64,000 bases of DNA from LH-M37 sp965602855. GTDB lineage: Bacteria > Pseudomonadota > Gammaproteobacteria > SZUA-229. The position numbers and the translations under genes are program-made. Shown piece after piece: positions 8,211 to 15,467 of this stretch; the first letter of the stretch is position 1, and every line of letters starts with the position of its first letter. The DNA is taken from contig CBFCZV010000001.1 in assembly GCA_965602855.1 (NCBI GenBank), positions 84,553-148,552 on the forward strand, in the 5' to 3' direction. Under the pieces are notes generated by a model. The model worked only from the letters and a program-made list of their open reading frames with translations. It was not told the DNA's origin and searched no databases.

Positions 8211-10086
8211 CGTTGTTTTTTCCAGTTTTTTTCAACTTGCCATCTTCCCGCAACAGATAGTGATCCATTACCTTACGTGCGATGGGTGCCATCCAGCTAC
8301 CGTGCTCACCATTATCCACCACTACGGCCACGGCAATTTTAGGTGACTCATAAGGCGCAAAGGCGACAAATAAACCATGATCGCGCAATTTTCTCGCTAC
8401 TGTTTCTTCGTCGTATTCCTCATCCTGAGCAATACCAAACACCTGAGCCGTCCCCGTCTTACCCGCCATTTTATATTCCAGACCCCAGCCCGTTTTACGC
8501 GCTGTACCCCAAACACCGTGAACCACTTTTTTCATAGCACGAAACATATCATCCCAGTGGCGCGGGTAGCGCAAAGAAAATCGGCTTTCTTCCGGCTCAT
8601 AAGTTTCTGTTTCTGCCGTTTCGGTTAATCGAATACTTTTTAATAAATGCGGTTGCACGTTCACACCCTTATTCGCCAAGGTCGCCGTTGCCGCCGCCAG
8701 TTGCAGAGGCGTTGCCAGCATATACCCCTGACCAATTCCGGCGATCAGAGTTTCACCGGGATACCAGATGGTCTTATGCACTTTTTTCTTCCAGGCTCTG
8801 GAGGGCAGCAAACCGCGGCGCTCACCATATAAATCGATACCCGTTCTTTGCCCAAAACCAAACTTGGCTAAAAACTTTTGCATACGATCTATGCCCATGC
8901 GATAAGCCAGCTCATAAAAATACACATCACAGGATTGTTCAATTGCATTATCCATATCCGTCTTGCCGTGACCTTCTTTTTTCCAGTCACGATATTTACG
9001 CTCGGTCTCATCATCTGGTATCAAAAAATGGCCTTTGCATCTAATCTCTTCATCTGTGCTTATCGAATGTGCTTCCAGACCAGCCAGACCAACAAAAGGC
9101 TTGAGCGTGGAACCGGGTGGATATTGACCAAACAGGGGTCGATTAAATAAAGGTTTACCCTCAGATGTCTGCAATTCTTTATATTTGGCATAGCTGATGC
9201 CGTGCACGAATAAATTGGGGTCGTACATCGGGGTACTAGCAAAAGCCAGCACCTCACCCGTTTGTGGACTGATCGCCACCACCGAACCATTACGTTCACC
9301 CAGCGCAGCCTCAGCCACCTTCTGCAATTCAATATCCAGACTCAGAATCAGATCATTACCGGGCACGGGGGGGACCTTGTCTACCACACTCAAAACACGC
9401 CCTTCTGCATTCACCTCAACATTTTGATGCCCAACCGTACCGTGCAGCTCATCCTCATAAAACCTCTCCAGCCCGGTTTTGCCAATATGGGATGTACCGC
9501 GATAATTACCCTGATCGATTGTTTCCAGCTCTTTCTCATTGATCCGACCAACATAACCAACCGCGTGCACGGCAGCGCTGCCCTGTGGATAATGCCGGGT
9601 TAAACGCGCTGAAATATCCATCCCCGGAAAACGATGCCGGTTCACCGCCAGACGCGCCACTTCCACATCGTCAAGGCGGGTCCTTAACGAAATACTTTCA
9701 AATGATCTGTGCGTACGCAAAGCTTTGCGAAATTCACTAACATCCCGCTCACTCAGGCTGACAATTTCACTCAAACCTTTAAGCGTCGCATCCAGATCAT
9801 CGATCTGCTCGGGGATTAATTCCAGATGGAAGGTAGGACGATTTTCAGCCAGTATCAGCCCGTTGCGGTCAAAAATCAGCCCCCGGTTCGGCGGCAAGGC
9901 CATCAGACGAACTCGATTATTCTCAGATAAATCAGAAAAATGGGCGTAGTCAACGATTTGCAACTTGGCCAGACGCAAGAACAAACCCAACACCATCAAA
10001 ACACAGATCAACCCCGCCACATTTGCGCGGTGTTTAAATCGGCGTGAATCAGACGAATAATCACCCACGGGCGCACGATAGGCCAC
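8203..10086 (-). CDS. mrdA: Penicillin-binding protein 2 (transpeptidase of the elongasome)
   Basis: A 627-residue class B PBP that crosslinks new peptidoglycan during side-wall growth. It has one N-terminal membrane helix (VAGLICVLMVLGLFLRLAKL), a PBP dimerisation domain, and a transpeptidase domain with S326-T-L-K329, the SCD triad motif (EQSCDVYF) and KTGTAQ. The start is GTG at 10086. It is the first gene of a long minus-strand run continuing through lipA. Its promoter should lie in the 183-bp gap shared with the divergent adk. Confidence 0.96.
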   Translation of the reverse strand: MAYRAPVGDYSSDSRRFKHRANVAGLICVLMVLGLFLRLAKLQIVDYAHFSDLSENNRVRLMALPPNRGLIFDRNGLILAENRPTFHLELIPEQIDDLDATLKGLSEIVSLSERDVSEFRKALRTHRSFESISLRTRLDDVEVARLAVNRHRFPGMDISARLTRHYPQGSAAVHAVGYVGRINEKELETIDQGNYRGTSHIGKTGLERFYEDELHGTVGHQNVEVNAEGRVLSVVDKVPPVPGNDLILSLDIELQKVAEAALGERNGSVVAISPQTGEVLAFASTPMYDPNLFVHGISYAKYKELQTSEGKPLFNRPLFGQYPPGSTLKPFVGLAGLEAHSISTDEEIRCKGHFLIPDDETERKYRDWKKEGHGKTDMDNAIEQSCDVYFYELAYRMGIDRMQKFLAKFGFGQRTGIDLYGERRGLLPSRAWKKKVHKTIWYPGETLIAGIGQGYMLATPLQLAAATATLANKGVNVQPHLLKSIRLTETAETETYEPEESRFSLRYPRHWDDMFRAMKKVVHGVWGTARKTGWGLEYKMAGKTGTAQVFGIAQDEEYDEETVARKLRDHGLFVAFAPYESPKIAVAVVVDNGEHGSWMAPIARKVMDHYLLREDGKLKKTGKNNDG

Positions 10087-10200
10087 TAGATCAACTCCAC
10101 CTTCTGAACATTACACATCAGCAAAAACAGCCTGAACACCCAATTTCACCATCTAAATCAAAAATTACGTCGATTATATAGGGTTTAAGCCACCAGAAGC

Positions 10201-10253
10201 TCGACAATCATCCTGCAATCTATAGAATCCTCTCAATCGCCTGACAAACAGGC
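10201..10253 (+). promoter_or_regulatory. Putative adk promoter and leader hairpin
   Basis: TCGACA (10201-10206) and TAGAAT (10223-10228) are separated by 16 bp, a reasonable sigma-70 match upstream of adk. A short hairpin, GCCTG/CAGGC (10239-10243 and 10249-10253), lies between the predicted start of transcription and the ribosome binding site GGAGAA. The -35 match is imperfect. Confidence 0.4.
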
Positions 10254-10269
10254 AACATGGAGAAATCGA

Positions 10270-11349
10270 ATGCGCATAGTATTAGTCGGGCCACCGGGGT
10301 CTGGTAAAGGCACACAAGCCAGATATTTGATTGAGAAATACAATATCCCACAGGTGGCTACCGGCGACCTGTTACGTGCAGCCATAGCTGCCCAGACGCC
10401 ACTAGGTCGTCAGGCCAAAGCCATCATGGATGCTGGACAGCTGGTGCCCAACGATCTCGTCATTGGCATGATACGCGAACGCGTCACCCGGCCAGATGCA
10501 GAAAACGGTTTCGTCCTCGACGGCTACCCACGAAATATTTTACAGGCTGAGGAGCTAAATCTCCTGCTCAACAATCTGGGACGCCCCGTTGATGTAGTAC
10601 TGCAATTCGATGTTGATTTCGATATATTGATGCAACGCATGGTTGGACGACTCACCTGCGTATCCTGTAGCGAATTATTCAACAGCTTCACCAATCCACC
10701 GATGATCGACAGCCGCTGCGACAGCTGTGGTGGCCCCCTGCATCATCGTGCAGATGATAACGAAGAAACCATCGAACGTCGTCTACGCATATATCAAGCA
10801 CAAAATGAGCCGCTCAGCGAATCGTTTAAAAAACAGAATAAACTCCACATTATCGATGCTCATGGCACTGTTGAAGAAGTCACCAAACGCATCAAATCAG
10901 CCCTGCGCGGCATGCGCTCGAAAAAAGTGAACCTGCAATCTATTTCCATTGCACACGCCATCAGCGAAGAACGCAACAAGAAAAATACAAAACAGCCCGA
11001 AGTTATCCGCACCCAGGCCAAAGAAGAAAAACCAAAACTACCCGCACGTAAAAAACACGCCATAACCAAAGTAGTAAAGAAAAAAGCCGCCACTGCAAAA
11101 GCAAAACCAGCACCGAAGAAGAAGGCCGTTAAAAAAACCATCAAAAAGGTAGTAGAAAAAGCCGCTGTTGACAACACCGCCAAAGAACTAAAAGAAATTC
11201 AAAAACAGCTCAAAGCAACTCAGGCTGAATTAAAAAAAGCCTCACAACTAGAAAAAACCCTGCTGAAAAAAGAAAAAGAAAAAGATTCGCTGAGGAAGAA
11301 AAAGCTTAAAGAGGAAACGGCGAAGCTGAAAAAAACCAAAAAAAGTTAA
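10270..11349 (+). CDS. adk: Adenylate kinase with lysine-rich C-terminal extension
   Basis: A 359-residue protein. Residues 1-217 are a complete adenylate kinase (AMP + ATP to two ADP): P-loop GPPGSGKGT (8-16), ATGDLLR, DGYPRN, and a zinc-type LID with C130, C133, C150 and C153. Residues 218-359 are foreign to the family. They start with a linker, then an Ala/Lys/Pro repeat-like stretch (KKHAITKVVKKKAATAKAK, PKKKAVKKTIKKVV) like histone H1 or AlgP tails, then a charged coiled-coil-like end (KELKEIQKQLKATQAELKK). The frame is unbroken to the stop at 11347. The usual bacterial length is 210-220 residues. Binding of nucleic acid or another polyanion by the tail is inference from charge only. Confidence 0.92.
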   Translation: MRIVLVGPPGSGKGTQARYLIEKYNIPQVATGDLLRAAIAAQTPLGRQAKAIMDAGQLVPNDLVIGMIRERVTRPDAENGFVLDGYPRNILQAEELNLLLNNLGRPVDVVLQFDVDFDILMQRMVGRLTCVSCSELFNSFTNPPMIDSRCDSCGGPLHHRADDNEETIERRLRIYQAQNEPLSESFKKQNKLHIIDAHGTVEEVTKRIKSALRGMRSKKVNLQSISIAHAISEERNKKNTKQPEVIRTQAKEEKPKLPARKKHAITKVVKKKAATAKAKPAPKKKAVKKTIKKVVEKAAVDNTAKELKEIQKQLKATQAELKKASQLEKTLLKKEKEKDSLRKKKLKEETAKLKKTKKS

Positions 11350-11511
11350 AACTCGAAGCGCTCTAGCTCAGACCTGATTAATTTGTACTTCACCTGTTAT
11401 CTCAAAATGTGCTTTTCCACAAAAGCAACCGCCTTCGTGTGCTCTCTTACTCCCCTTCCCATACGCCTAATTAAGCAGGTGAAAACAGCAGCTACTATTA
11501 TCCACCAACGG

Positions 11512-11517
11512 TATAAT
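11512..11517 (+). promoter_or_regulatory. Perfect -10 box upstream of the RRM gene
   Basis: TATAAT at 11512-11517 lies 31 bp before the RRM start codon. No good -35 hexamer is visible 16-18 bp upstream. The RRM gene has no clear Shine-Dalgarno sequence. The rest of the 198-bp gap after adk shows no gene or obvious structure. Confidence 0.4.
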
Positions 11518-11547
11518 GTACGATCTCGATACTAACACGACACCATT

Positions 11548-11799
11548 ATGAAACTACTAATACGCAACCTTGCACGCACCACCACTGAAGCTGAGCTACT
11601 AACTTTATTCAAGGCCCATGGCACAGTAGAATTTTGCAATCTGGTTATAGATGAAAAGACAGGCCAATCTAAGGGCTTTGGTTTTATTGGTATGCCCAAA
11701 AAGGGCGAAGCCAGGGTTGCAGTGAAAACACTTAACGGAACAGAGGTCGCTGGCAGTAAAATCCGCGTAAAACAAGCAGTAGATAAATCAGAATCGTGA
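11548..11799 (+). CDS. Small RNA-recognition-motif (RRM) protein
   Basis: An 83-residue single RRM domain. RNP2 is LLIRNL (residues 3-8) and RNP1 is KGFGFIGM (42-49), with the beta-alpha-beta order of eukaryotic-type RNA-binding domains; similar short glycine-poor RRM proteins occur in proteobacteria and cyanobacteria. RNP1 ends in M where an aromatic residue is usual, but both central phenylalanines that stack on RNA are present. Its stop overlaps the GTG start of the VF530-type gene (GTGA at 11796), so the two products are probably made together. RNA targets are unknown. Confidence 0.9.
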   Translation: MKLLIRNLARTTTEAELLTLFKAHGTVEFCNLVIDEKTGQSKGFGFIGMPKKGEARVAVKTLNGTEVAGSKIRVKQAVDKSES

Positions 11800-12038
11800 C
11801 CACAGACAATGACAGCAAGGTACGCAAACAAGACCCGCTTCATGGCATTACACTAAAGATGATAATGAACCGACTGGTGGAACACTACGACTGGGAAGAG
11901 CTGGCAAAACGCATCAACATCAAATGCTTCAGCAACAAGCCAAGCATTAATTCCAGCCTTAAATTTCTACGCAAGGTGCCGTGGGCACGGCAAGCAGTTG
12001 AAACGCTTTACCTACAAACCAAATGGCCGACTGACTAA
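11796..12038 (+). CDS. VF530 family (DUF2132) small protein
   Basis: An 80-residue protein matching the VF530 family: DPLHGITLKMIMNRLVEHY, then WEELAKRINIKCFSNKPSI and LKFLRKVPWARQAVETLYL. The family has a small helical fold resembling DNA-binding modules, with no proven function. The start is GTG at 11796, overlapping the RRM stop by four bases. Coupling to an RNA-binding protein is suggestive of a nucleic-acid role but is only context. Confidence 0.85.
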   Translation: MTTDNDSKVRKQDPLHGITLKMIMNRLVEHYDWEELAKRINIKCFSNKPSINSSLKFLRKVPWARQAVETLYLQTKWPTD

Positions 12039-12041
12039 ATA

Positions 12042-12308
12042 TTAACGCCTTCTTGAATCACGGTAATCGTGCGTTTCCACCTCAACATCTTCTTTCACCT
12101 GCTCACAGCTGCGCTCATAGACAATTTCACGCCCCATAGCAGTACCCACATAAGCACTACCATTGGCTGTTGGTAAAAGTTCACACTTCACACTGTGGAC
12201 ACCTTCGCCTAAAACCACTTCAATCTTATCTTCGCGTTTACTGAATACACCTACATTCATCATCATGTCTGTTTCGGTGACGCGTACTTTTATTTTTTGA
12301 TCGTTCAT
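12042..12308 (-). CDS. Conserved small protein of unknown function
   Basis: An 88-residue soluble protein that I do not recognise. It is mostly beta-strand-like with alternating hydrophobic and charged residues (KIKVRVTETDMMMNVGVF, KIEVVLGEGVHSVKCELL) and ends in a charged tail (VETHDYRDSRRR). It has two cysteines (in VKCEL and ERSCEQ). The ATG at 12308 has an ideal GGAG eight bases upstream; a GTG nine bases earlier is less likely. It lies 32 bp downstream of the TusA-like gene on the same strand and may be cotranscribed with it. Confidence 0.7.
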   Translation of the reverse strand: MNDQKIKVRVTETDMMMNVGVFSKREDKIEVVLGEGVHSVKCELLPTANGSAYVGTAMGREIVYERSCEQVKEDVEVETHDYRDSRRR

Positions 12309-12340
12309 TGAAAACACTCCTTTAACTATAAGATAACAAC

Positions 12341-12580
12341 TTATTTTTTAATTAAAAAATAAAACTGCTCCCCATCTTCACCCTGTTCAAGCAGCTCAAG
12401 ATTCATCTGACAACAATAGGACGGTACATCAGATTGCATGGCTTCTTTTTGTGTTACTGCCATTAGCACCTGACCTGACTCTAATACCTCGATCGCTTCG
12501 GCAAGTTTTGAAAATGGTACACCACAATCCAGACCTGAAATATCAACGTACATGTCACAGGGTATTGAGCCTATATCCAT
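12341..12580 (-). CDS. TusA/SirA-family sulfur-carrier-like protein
   Basis: A 79-residue protein with the TusA order: strand, GLDCGVPFSKLAEAIEVL (Cys-helix motif), VLMAVTQ, then DVPSYCCQMN and a FYFLIKK C-terminal strand. TusA proteins carry persulfide sulfur on the cysteine of a CPxP motif. Here the site is C19-G-V-P22, so the cysteine and last proline are kept and the first proline is lost. C56 and C57 occupy the position of a second conserved cysteine. The start at 12580 is 1 bp after the yaaA stop. A related gene is at 33114-33341. Sulfur transfer is inferred from fold and cysteine position. Confidence 0.75.
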   Translation of the reverse strand: MDIGSIPCDMYVDISGLDCGVPFSKLAEAIEVLESGQVLMAVTQKEAMQSDVPSYCCQMNLELLEQGEDGEQFYFLIKK

Positions 12581-12581
12581 T

Positions 12582-13361
12582 TTATTTACTCGGTTGCGGT
12601 CGCTCAAAAGTCCATTGCTTGTCGTCAGAATCGGTTTTAGAGAACTTATAACCACCTTCTTTAAACTTTTTCAGGTCTTCCGGTTTTTCAATGCGATTGC
12701 GCAGGATGTAATTGGTCATCATGCCGCGAGCACGTTTGGCGAAGATGGCGACAATGCGAGTCTTGCCGTCTTTGGTTTCTTTGAAATTAATATTGAGCAA
12801 GCGGCCTTTTAACAATTTTAGCTTGACTGATTTAAAGTATTCGTTGGAAGCCAGATTAACCAGTATCGGCTCCTGCTGTTTGGCGAGTTCTTTATTGAGT
12901 CGTTCGGTGATGCTTTCGCCCCAGAACTGGTAAAGATTGTCGCCACGTGGATTTTTTAATTTAGTTTTCATTTCCAGTCGATAGGGCTGGATCAAATCCA
13001 GTGGACGCAGATAACCATACAGGCCAGAAAGTATACGCAAATGTTTCTGGGCATAGTCGAGATCGGCGGCGCTGAACTTCTCGATATCGATACCGCTGTA
13101 GACATCACCTTTAAAAGCAAAGACGGCCTGTTTGGCATTGCTGGTGGTAAAAGGCGTTTTGAAATTTTTAACACGAGCAACATTCAGCTTTGCGATATTC
13201 TCGCTAATGCTCATCATTTCCTGCAGTTCGCCAGTTTTGACTTTGCGCAGTTCCTTGATCAGCAGTTGCGAATCATCCAGCGATATCGGTGTGGTGTGTT
13301 TTTTAGTTTTGGCCGGTGCTTCGAAGTCCTGGCCTTTTGAGGGTGAAAGCGTAATGATCAT
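12582..13361 (-). CDS. yaaA: Peroxide stress protein YaaA
   Basis: A 259-residue YaaA (DUF328) protein. The family binds DNA and lowers intracellular free iron and Fenton damage during peroxide stress; in Escherichia coli it belongs to the OxyR regulon. Typical stretches are MIITLSPSKGQDFE at the start, FKGDVYSGID, LRILSGLYGYLRPLDLIQPYRLEM, and NLASNEYFKSV. The length is normal. It is immediately followed by the TusA-like gene (1-bp gap), an unusual neighbour that may link it to sulfur or iron-sulfur chemistry. Confidence 0.93.
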   Translation of the reverse strand: MIITLSPSKGQDFEAPAKTKKHTTPISLDDSQLLIKELRKVKTGELQEMMSISENIAKLNVARVKNFKTPFTTSNAKQAVFAFKGDVYSGIDIEKFSAADLDYAQKHLRILSGLYGYLRPLDLIQPYRLEMKTKLKNPRGDNLYQFWGESITERLNKELAKQQEPILVNLASNEYFKSVKLKLLKGRLLNINFKETKDGKTRIVAIFAKRARGMMTNYILRNRIEKPEDLKKFKEGGYKFSKTDSDDKQWTFERPQPSK

Positions 13362-13379
13362 ACTTATGGTGTCTCTGTC

Positions 13380-13871
13380 TTATTCAAACTCAAATTTGAT
13401 GGGCTGTAGATTTTCTTTGCTCTTGTCGAAAGCCTGCCACAACTCCGCATAGCTTTTACCCGCTTCGGGGTGAACCAGATCAGGGGCAATTTCAGCCAGC
13501 GGCCAGAGCACGAATGCATTGTGCAGGATTTCTTCACGCGGCAGTTTTAAACCATTCTCATTCAGAACCAGATCATCGTAGAGCAAAAGATCCAGATCCA
13601 GCGTTCTTGACGAGAACTTCGGCCCTGCCCGATCACGGCCATTGGCATCTTCGATCTCACGCAGACCCTGATTGGCGCTGTGTACATCTTCATCCACATC
13701 ACAGGCGATCACCATATTATAGAAAGCATCACCATCAAAGCCGACAGCCTCACTTTCGTAGACAGCTGACATTTCCAGCTCACCAAAGCGTTCGCGCATG
13801 GCTCTGACGCCTTCGCGAGTGTTTAGCTCACGTTCAATATTGCTGCCCAGACTGATGTAGATTCTGGCCAT
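13380..13871 (-). CDS. folK: HPPK, folate biosynthesis
   Basis: A 163-residue 6-hydroxymethyl-7,8-dihydropterin pyrophosphokinase, which transfers pyrophosphate from ATP to the pterin before dihydropteroate synthase. Motifs include SLGSNIEREL, the AVGFDGDAFYNMV strand and the active-site SRTLDLDLLLYDD. The start at 13871 (MARIYISLGS) is preferred because it matches the family N-terminus and follows the folB stop by 1 bp; an ATG 33 bp upstream lies inside folB. Confidence 0.94.
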   Translation of the reverse strand: MARIYISLGSNIERELNTREGVRAMRERFGELEMSAVYESEAVGFDGDAFYNMVIACDVDEDVHSANQGLREIEDANGRDRAGPKFSSRTLDLDLLLYDDLVLNENGLKLPREEILHNAFVLWPLAEIAPDLVHPEAGKSYAELWQAFDKSKENLQPIKFEFE

Positions 13872-13872
13872 A

Positions 13873-14235
13873 TCAGCCTCGATCACCACGCTCGATAATG
13901 ACACCCACCGCCTTGGAGCCAGTCACCGCGCCCGGTTTACTGAGTTTCAACCGCATCCAGGGCACATTGAACTCATTGAGCACGATCTCGCCAATACGCT
14001 CTGCCATAGTTTCCACCAGCTGAAACTCCGACTCTTCGACGAAATGAATCAGCCTTTTGGCCACCGCCTTGTAGTTGATGGCATCATCGATGCTCTCGGT
14101 CGCCGCTGCTTTGGTGTTATCCGAGGCCATTTCCAGGTCGATGCTGACAATCTGGCGGATTTCCCGCTCCCAGTCGTAGATACCGATGATGGTTTCGATA
14201 CGCAGGTCTTCGATAAATACTGTATCCGCAGCCAT
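13873..14235 (-). CDS. folB: Dihydroneopterin aldolase
   Basis: A 120-residue FolB that cleaves 7,8-dihydroneopterin to the HPPK substrate, directly upstream of folK in the pathway and in the operon. Family motifs are DLRIETIIGIYDWEREIRQ, YKAVAKRLIHFVEES, QLVETMAERIG and a KPGAVTGSKAVGV end. ATG at 14235 is chosen over a GTG two codons upstream. The adjacent folK gene supports the assignment over epimerase paralogues. Confidence 0.92.
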   Translation of the reverse strand: MAADTVFIEDLRIETIIGIYDWEREIRQIVSIDLEMASDNTKAAATESIDDAINYKAVAKRLIHFVEESEFQLVETMAERIGEIVLNEFNVPWMRLKLSKPGAVTGSKAVGVIIERGDRG

Positions 14236-14324
14236 ATTCACTAAAATTCGCTAATTAATTGAGCCGCAACTATACCACTCCATCTGTCTCAGCTAAACGC
14301 AACATAATATAGGGGGAATCTAGC

Positions 14325-14353
14325 TTGTCACGGCCGTCTTTCTCCGCTAGAAT
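14325..14353 (+). promoter_or_regulatory. Sigma-70 promoter of rpmB-rpmG
   Basis: TTGTCA (14325-14330) and TAGAAT (14348-14353) are separated by 17 bp, a strong match placed 65 bp before the rpmB start. It drives the two ribosomal protein genes, which end at a clear terminator. Confidence 0.7.
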
Positions 14354-14417
14354 TGCCGGCTGTTTTAGTCGACTGCCGTTTGCAGCGACATTTAATACCT
14401 TATTTGGAGTTAGAGAA

Positions 14418-14654
14418 ATGTCTAGAGTATGCCAAGTCACCGGAAAACGTCCTATGTCCGGCAACAACGTATCCCATGCTCATAACAGGACAAGACGCCG
14501 TTTCTTGCCTAATTTGCAGAATCACCGTTTCTGGGTAGAAAGCGAGAAACGTTACGTAAAGCTTCGCTTGACCACTAGTGGCATGCGCCTTATCGACAAA
14601 AAAGGCATCGACACTGTACTCGCAGAAATGCGTGCACGTGGCGAGAAAGTTTAA
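14418..14654 (+). CDS. rpmB: Large ribosomal subunit protein L28
   Basis: A 78-residue L28, starting MSRVCQVTGKRPMSGNN and ending GIDTVLAEMRARGEKV, closely similar to the E. coli protein. It is the form without the full zinc ribbon. An in-frame ATG 93 bp upstream would place 31 unrelated residues before the conserved start and overlaps the promoter, so 14418 is the start. It is followed by rpmG after 22 bp, as in most gammaproteobacteria. Confidence 0.98.
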   Translation: MSRVCQVTGKRPMSGNNVSHAHNRTRRRFLPNLQNHRFWVESEKRYVKLRLTTSGMRLIDKKGIDTVLAEMRARGEKV

Positions 14655-14676
14655 GCCGCTCAACTAGGAGATACTC

Positions 14677-14832
14677 ATGCGCGATAAAATTAAAATGGTT
14701 TCATCAGCTGACACTGGTCACTATTACACCACAACAAAAAACAAACGTACTATGCCTGGCAAACTGGAAATGAAGAAATTCGACCCAGTTGTTCGTAAGC
14801 ACGTCATGTACAAAGAGTCGAAGATCAAATAA
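14677..14832 (+). CDS. rpmG: Large ribosomal subunit protein L33
   Basis: A 51-residue L33 (MRDKIKMVSSADTGHYYTTT, then MPGKLEMKKFDPVVRKHVMY). It lacks the zinc-binding cysteine pairs, so it is the C-minus form. AGGAG lies seven bases before the ATG. It follows rpmB in one transcript that ends at the hairpin at 14861-14882. Confidence 0.98.
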   Translation: MRDKIKMVSSADTGHYYTTTKNKRTMPGKLEMKKFDPVVRKHVMYKESKIK

Positions 14833-14860
14833 GGCTGACTTATTTTTTTCAAGCTCAAAA

Positions 14861-14887
14861 AAAACCCGGTTACCCGGGTTTTTTTAT
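14861..14887 (+). terminator. Rho-independent terminator after rpmG
   Basis: A nine-base stem, AAAACCCGG (14861-14869) and CCGGGTTTT (14874-14882), has a four-base loop and is followed by a run of T. The preceding A-run lets it work from the opposite strand too, serving the DsrC-like gene that converges on it. Confidence 0.9.
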
Positions 14888-14957
14888 TCCCTATACAAAA
14901 CTCCATCACCAAAAATCAGAGTCCTCTCCGATTAAATTAGTATCGATCAGCAATGCC

Positions 14958-15284
14958 TTAGGCGCTGCTACCAAAAGACAGATCTACAGAGCCTGCTGGC
15001 ACTTTCAAACCTGCCAGCTTGCATCCCTGAGAAACCGGGCCGTTGGGCAATAATTGATACAGATATTTCATACCACCCTTGCTGTGAAAATTTTCATCTA
15101 GCGCATCAGTTACCTGTCGAAGCCTGGGAAATTCCGCCTTACTGTAGTATTCCTGCAAGCATCTCATCAATTCCCAGTGATCATCCTTAAGCATTAAATG
15201 ATTCTCTCTGGCTATAGATTCTGCGGCACTGGAATCCCAGTCACCGGGGGCATGGGGAAACCCTCTTGTTGAAGCTGTCATCAT
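14958..15284 (-). CDS. DsrC/TusE-like protein with a single family cysteine
   Basis: A 108-residue protein of the DsrC/TusE/RspA family. Recognisable blocks are GFPHAPGDWDSSAAESIARE, LKDDHWELMRCLQEYY and the C-terminal arm LLPNGPVSQGCKLAGLKVP. In DsrC the arm carries two redox cysteines 11 residues apart. Here only the first, C88, remains; the second position is S99 (AGSVDLS). An extra cysteine (C42) lies in a helix. It therefore cannot form the DsrC trisulfide in the usual way and is not a TusE, which keeps the other cysteine. ATG 15284 is chosen because GAGGAG lies eight bases upstream. A Fur-box-like palindrome precedes it. Confidence 0.8.
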   Translation of the reverse strand: MMTASTRGFPHAPGDWDSSAAESIARENHLMLKDDHWELMRCLQEYYSKAEFPRLRQVTDALDENFHSKGGMKYLYQLLPNGPVSQGCKLAGLKVPAGSVDLSFGSSA

Positions 15285-15318
15285 TATCATATCTCCTCAA
15301 ATAATATTAAAGGCTCAA

Positions 15319-15339
15319 TGCAAACGATAATGATTTGCA
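15319..15339. promoter_or_regulatory. Fur-box-like palindrome
   Basis: TGCAAACGATAATGATTTGC plus a final A is a 21-bp palindrome with six-base arms TGCAAA/TTTGCA around a GATAATGAT core, close to common gammaproteobacterial Fur boxes. It is 35 bp upstream of the DsrC-like start and 129 bp before the divergent radical SAM gene, so the DsrC-like gene is the likelier target. Iron control is inference. Confidence 0.55.
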
Positions 15340-15467
15340 CTCAATAAAAAAGCAACTAAAAGCAGGGGATTTTCAAATGCTGGTTCAGACAGAGCATTAC
15401 TGTGTAAAATACCCCTTCATACACAACAAAAGCCCCTCAAAAACTCTAGGCGTTCTATAGTGCCACC

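Noticed and set aside
14325..14417. Longer start for L28
   Set aside because: It adds 31 residues unrelated to L28 and would start inside the clear promoter; the conserved start MSRVCQVTGK is at 14418.
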